Shown one piece after another: positions 60,801 through 64,000 of a DNA stretch of 64,000 nt. Every line of letters starts with the position of its first letter. Position 1 is the first letter of the stretch. The notes below the pieces were generated by a model that saw only the letters and a list, made by a program, of their open reading frames with translations, was not told where the DNA came from and did no database searches. The stretch comes from Nematostella vectensis (Eukaryota; Cnidaria; Anthozoa; Actiniaria; Edwardsiidae), in the NCBI RefSeq assembly GCF_932526225.1, contig NC_064043.1, positions 6,749,501 through 6,813,500 of the forward strand, written 5' to 3'. The position numbers and the translations under genes are program-made.

Positions 60801-63800
60801 GTCAATAAGTATTTTCAGTGGGCTTTTCGTTAAAAGGGGATTTACGGGGAGTGGGTTGGTGTCATGGTGAAGAGGAAGAGAGAGGGGGGGGGGGTTCACA
60901 ATAATGGGAAACTTCGGTAATAAGTGTAAGGAAAGTACTCTATAGTATTTCAAGCAAGGAAGAGTAGTAAGGGGTCACGTGAGGGCGCTGGACATGGCTG
61001 TTTCGATATCATATTGGCACCTATTAATAGATACCGCTGGTTTTGTTCTGCAGGCTCTCAGGTACCTCGGGTTTGAGCCGACTGAAGAACAGCAGCGAGA
61101 GCTGAGGGCCAGGCTACCTATTGATCACAACGGCTGCGCGACATACGGAGGTACCGCTGACTATTTTTCTATCTGTTGAGACCATCATAACGGGCTCATT
61201 TTTTTCTGTTTGCGCGTTTGCGCGTAGACAACATAACATCGTTCAACATGACTACATTACTGGCGCAACAGAGTATTGGCAAATTGTCACGCCGTTGTCT
61301 CGTTTTCGGCACGATGTTTTTTATTCTGGGATATAAATCCGGGTCTTTTTTTGTGCACAGATTTTGTTAGCATCGCCCAGCAGCTCTTCTCTATGCATCT
61401 GAAGACCCCTAAGTTGAGCACGTCAGCTCTGCAGTTCGCCGTGCAAGACATCAACTTACAGGAAAAACAGCACGAGCGTGAAGCGCGGGTAAGCGACAAG
61501 AGCGTAGAGATTTGTAGAACTTTATAAAAGGCCGGTGTACAAGTTAGTTAAAGGTCATATGTAAGAAGTATAATATTCGACGATCGTGACCCGACTTTTG
61601 GGCAGTCGGGGATGGGTGGAAGTTTTATCCCGTCTCATCCCTACCAGCGCCGTAGCAGGCCACGTAACATTGGGGGGGGGGGGGGGGGCACAATACAGAA
61701 ACATTAAAAAAATATTGCGGGGGCACAGCCACGCCCCTTCTGGTCATTCCCTTATTATTTTCGAAGATATTGGGGGGCACGTACCCCCTGCTACGGCCCT
61801 GTTACTTCACCTGCCTAGCTGCTAGCCTTACACTAACACAGCCTTACACCAACAACAGCTTGTACAATCCGCACCCCAGCCCTCTCCCCCATCAGAAGAC
61901 CTCGAGCGAGTAAAGAGGGAGCGAGACGAGGCTCTGAGAGAAGTGCAGTACCTCCGAAAACTTCTCAAGAAAAAGGAGGAAGAGGTTCTTGACACGTCCG
62001 AAGAAGCCATCAAGTCTAGAATGGTAAGTATCGTTTTCAGGAGGGAAGTAAAAGGATAAGAGATTGGCGTTTTGGAGACACTACAGTGAATAGGGTATGA
62101 GGTCAACTCCCTTGTTGATGACAATGCCTTTTTATTTATATCTTTCAGGAAGCCCAAGCTTTACTTGAAGAGAGCCGTTCCCTTCAAAACCGCATTCACT
62201 TAGCGTCTCAGGCGCAGAAAGCAGCCAAGGATATGGAACAAGATTACGAAGAGGTCATAAAACTTTTGGAAAAAGAGATGGCTGCCCTCAAATTAAAATT
62301 GGAACAAAAAGGCCCAGACCCTGTGAGTATTTATGGTAAAGCTACTCCTCAAAGGCACGCATCCAGGATTTGTTGACGGGGAGGGTCTGCGGACCCCTAA
62401 GCGCCCAGCTTCAGCTACGAAGTACGAGGCGTAAAAATCAGCTCGTGGTTAAAATCCTTTTTTTGTGATTCCACAGAGAGAACTGGAAGAACTCCAAAAA
62501 CGCTTGGTTGTACTCGGCTGCCAGTTACGAAAAGCAGAAGTCAGTAAACGAACTTATGAAGTAGCTACGGAAAAGCTTATTCATTTTGCAGAGGTAAAAG
62601 ATAATATGAAGTTTCTGATACTTTGTAAATGGTGCGATGCACTTTATCGTGTCTGTCAAGACAACTTTTCAGGATGCAAGAATCGCAGTTTTGACTCTTT
62701 ATCACACTTAATTTTCGCGAAGTCAAATTTCCAATCCAGACCACTGATTTTGGGATAAAGAAAATCAAGCAAAACAAGTGGGATTAAAATGTGCTGTAAT
62801 CATCAAAACTGAAACAATTTGTAACAAAAAAATGCGTGGGTACACTTAGTTTCATAAAAATCTATAAATACAAGTCCAACTCAACCCCTTACCGCACGAT
62901 GTACATTAGATGACTAAATATACAAGCTTATTAAACGGCCAATATTTCCCCAAAGGCTTCTTATGTACTCACTTAGTTTTCGCGCATCGTAATTTGCGCG
63001 ACACTTAATTTTCACGTCGCTTTATTTTCGCGAATCTTTTAAAATGGCGAAATTCGCGAAATAAAAGTGACGCGAAAATTAAGTGTAATAATGGAACAGA
63101 AGTTAGAGATTAGTTATGTCAAGTTGATCAGATACTTCTTTTCTTGTATTCATATTGGATAACTTTCTAAAACTGTCGGCCAGTTACAGAACACTCACCG
63201 GACCCAGCGGTCTGACTTTGAACGATATTATCTAAGATAACCCCCAAAAAAATCAGGTTTATGAATGCTCACTGTTACGACTCTTGAAATTTGCAGCTCG
63301 TACATGACGTGCTATCGGAAGGAGGGCCCGGAATGTAAGTACAGTTACCACTTGATCATGCGAGTTTGCCCACCCCTCCCCCTCGAAAAGCCCTGGATCC
63401 CCACCTGCATCGCATAGAGCATATGAAGTTAATATTAGTTATATTATTATACAACTAGGGTGCTACGCATGCTCTTATTTATTTAGCGGGCTGTATTTTC
63501 CCCTACGCCCAGCTCAGAAACAACGCAACACATTGCGATAAACTCTCCCAAAGCAATGTAATAAATATAGTTTTTCTATGGAAATTGTTCCATCGTTTCG
63601 TTTTTTTGGCCATGGCCTAGCTTTGCTCTTGGGCTTTTTAAAACAATAGAAAGACTACTGGGTCCACAAGTACAGCGCACCCAGTCAATAATGGCATATA
63701 TCATCTTGTCTTATAGTAAGTCACCAGAAACTAAAGTAATAGATAAAGTAATAAACAAAGCTTTAAGGAAGTTACTTGAAATTCAGTGGCACATCTAGGA

Positions 63801-64000
63801 ATGTTAATCCTCTTCCACCTCAAATCAAATGGTTCATCCATAAAGACAAGAAGTCATGCTTACTTAAAATAAAATGTTTTCAACACTAGGCCCCCAGCAC
63901 GAGGAAGAGGAGAGCCCCCCAAGAGAGACAAGTCAGGCAACATTCGGCCGCCATCTTACTTGGGCCGTCATGCCAAGATCAACCCTGCATCTCTAGCTAA
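39866..64000 (+). CDS. STXBP4: STXBP4/Synip-like two-PDZ coiled-coil protein, 3' partial
   Basis: Eighteen exons with matching phases: 39866-39909, 40203-40273, 40471-40566, 40756-40825, 40903-40977, 41243-41391, 55920-56087, 56789-57150, 58000-58106, 59463-60019, 60411-60727, 61054-61150, 61361-61488, 61859-62023, 62149-62322, 62477-62593, 63297-63334 and 63890 onward (about 948 codons). PDZ1 (GLGIKIIGG, GIFVKKVLVGGRAEAEG, EGDHLLEANG, GVTNDKAIAILR) is followed by a Ser/Pro linker. PDZ2 (GLGLCIVGGTNRPEG, RRGDQLVTVAG, GVTHEQAKSLL) lies near residues 303-400. Then come a long disordered Ser/Pro/Gln region, an EF-hand-like helical segment (LRYLGFEPTEEQQREL, TYGDFVSIAQQLF) and coiled coil (ERVKRERDEALREVQYLRKL; LEELQKRL). 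PDZ1 closely resembles STXBP4, a syntaxin-4-binding trafficking and scaffold protein that ends in a WW domain. Any WW domain would be beyond the window. One intron carries the 27-bp satellites. Confidence 0.8.
41617..52325. repeat. 27-bp satellite type I, about 396 units
   Basis: The unit is 27 bases, including CCCTGCACCCACCCAATG followed by CATCAAACC, with variants (CACAACC, AGCAACAACC, CCCTATG, CATCCAATG) and occasional 26- or 28-base units. The common unit has no stop in any of six frames, so translation gives endless HQTPCTHPM, IKPPAPTQC and SNPLHPPNA, and on the other strand FDALGGCRG and LMHWVGAGG. It lies wholly inside the 41392-55919 intron of the STXBP4-like gene. Block duplications at 1378 and 1429 bp are visible. 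I judge the giant open frames to be noncoding. Confidence 0.95.
52326..55725. repeat. 27-bp satellite type II, about 123 units
   Basis: The unit includes CCCTGTATCCACTCCTAGCC followed by ATACACC (27 bases), with variants AGCAATAC, AGCAATTC and ATCCATAC. It is open in two plus frames (STPSHTPPV and PLLAIHPLY) and in the minus frames, but indels (two extra T near 52625 and 54785, losses near 53890 and 54297) break frame continuity. The unit matches type I at about 17 of 27 positions, and bridging units sit at 52326-52400. Type-II-like units also occur left of type I, at about 41560-41630. Confidence 0.93.
55726..55919 (+). other. Satellite edge and splice acceptor
   Basis: Degenerate CCCTTACACCCTCCCCTAGC-like units give way to unique sequence, then the acceptor CTTGCTTTGCAG at 55919. 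Confidence 0.6.
56398..56460 (-). mobile_element. MITE fragment, 'GCCGTAGCAGG' family
   Basis: Reverse orientation: the minus strand reads AATACAGAACATTAAGAAAA, then GGGGCACAGCTACTGGTCAT and TTCCTTATAATTTT, the same internal order as the copies at 57248 and 61645. It is preceded by poly-C/poly-A. Confidence 0.6.
57248..57420 (+). mobile_element. MITE, 'CAGAGCCGTAGCAGG' family
   Basis: Starts CAGAGCCGTAGCAGGCCACA and contains CAATACAGAAACATTAAGAA, a G run, GGCACAGCCACGCC, TTTCGAAAATATT and an end TTTGGCCCTG. It lies just after the exon ending at 57150. Confidence 0.75.
59090..59186. repeat. GT/G-rich MITE fragment
   Basis: CGAAAGTGGACTTTCGG, then GTGTGTG and a G run, then GAACGGGCCT. The parts match those near 28320-28386 and 34800. 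Confidence 0.45.
61645..61801 (+). mobile_element. MITE, 'CAGGGCCGTAGCAGG' family, fullest copy
   Basis: CAGCGCCGTAGCAGGCCACG at the left and CCCCTGCTACGGCCCTG at the right are inverted ends. The interior is shared with the 57248 copy. It lies in the intron between the exons ending at 61488 and starting at 61859. Confidence 0.82.
63001..63086. mobile_element. Hairpin MITE with 34-base arms
   Basis: Arms ACACTTAATTTTCACGTCGC... (63001-63034) and ...GCGAAAATTAAGTGT (63053-63086) are near-perfect complements separated by 18 bases. A lone CACTTAATTTTCGCGAAG fragment of the same family lies at about 62704-62721. Confidence 0.75.

Overview
The window reads as metazoan nuclear DNA. Genes are split by GT-AG introns, domain-bearing exons join in frame (mostly phase 1), and the space between is AT-rich with many small foldback transposons and tandem repeats. 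The domain mix (collagen/Ig/contactin-associated-type fibrinogen-like, Kunitz plus thyroglobulin-1, SPARC/testican, MFSD8-like, STXBP4-like) and the short introns suggest a cnidarian, most likely a sea anemone such as Nematostella. The species is inference. There are no bacterial operons, phage genes or CRISPR arrays. A 200-base run of N lies at 27710-27909.

Layout. 1.7-8.7 kb (minus): a six-exon type-II membrane protein with collagen, three Ig domains and a contactin-associated-type fibrinogen-like domain. Its last exon carries a one-base frameshift and its first intron a 44-bp polypurine minisatellite. 9.9-12.1 kb: two intronless, acidic, serine-rich genes in convergent orientation. The first holds four copies of an amphipathic motif and is the best novel-protein candidate. 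12.4-16.5 kb: a composite repeat with block order A-B-A'-B', the primed blocks being reverse complements. 16.9-18.6 and 20.9-21.6 kb: non-autonomous DNA transposons. 19.4-22.7 kb (minus): a small secreted Kunitz plus two-thyroglobulin-1 protein. 23.6-26.9 kb (minus): a SPARC/testican-like calcium-binding matrix protein, 5' end missing. 27.0-27.7 kb: a 24-bp minisatellite running into the gap. 29.7-36.4 kb (plus): an MFSD8-like lysosomal transporter, first exon missing. 39.2-64.0 kb (plus): a two-PDZ, coiled-coil STXBP4-like gene that runs off the window.

The most striking structure is inside the STXBP4-like gene. One 14.5-kb intron (41392-55919) is almost wholly two related 27-bp satellites, about 10.7 kb and 3.3 kb. 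The first has no stop in most units in any of six frames, which creates spurious open frames up to about 2,800 codons. Block duplications of 1378 and 1429 bp are visible within it.

A second theme crosses genes. Several introns start with tandem repeats or decayed copies of the exon edge and splice donor: an 11-bp array at 3953-4002, a 17-bp array at 25555-25733, about 100-bp copies at 24205-24352, a stop-bearing exon copy at 2511-2602, and a CAC/CAT array starting 13 bases after the donor at 26275. This may be a donor-proximal duplication process worth testing genome-wide.

The genes do not form an operon or obvious pathway. Three neighbouring minus-strand genes encode extracellular or matrix proteins, and the two right-hand genes encode a lysosomal transporter and a membrane-traffic or scaffold protein.
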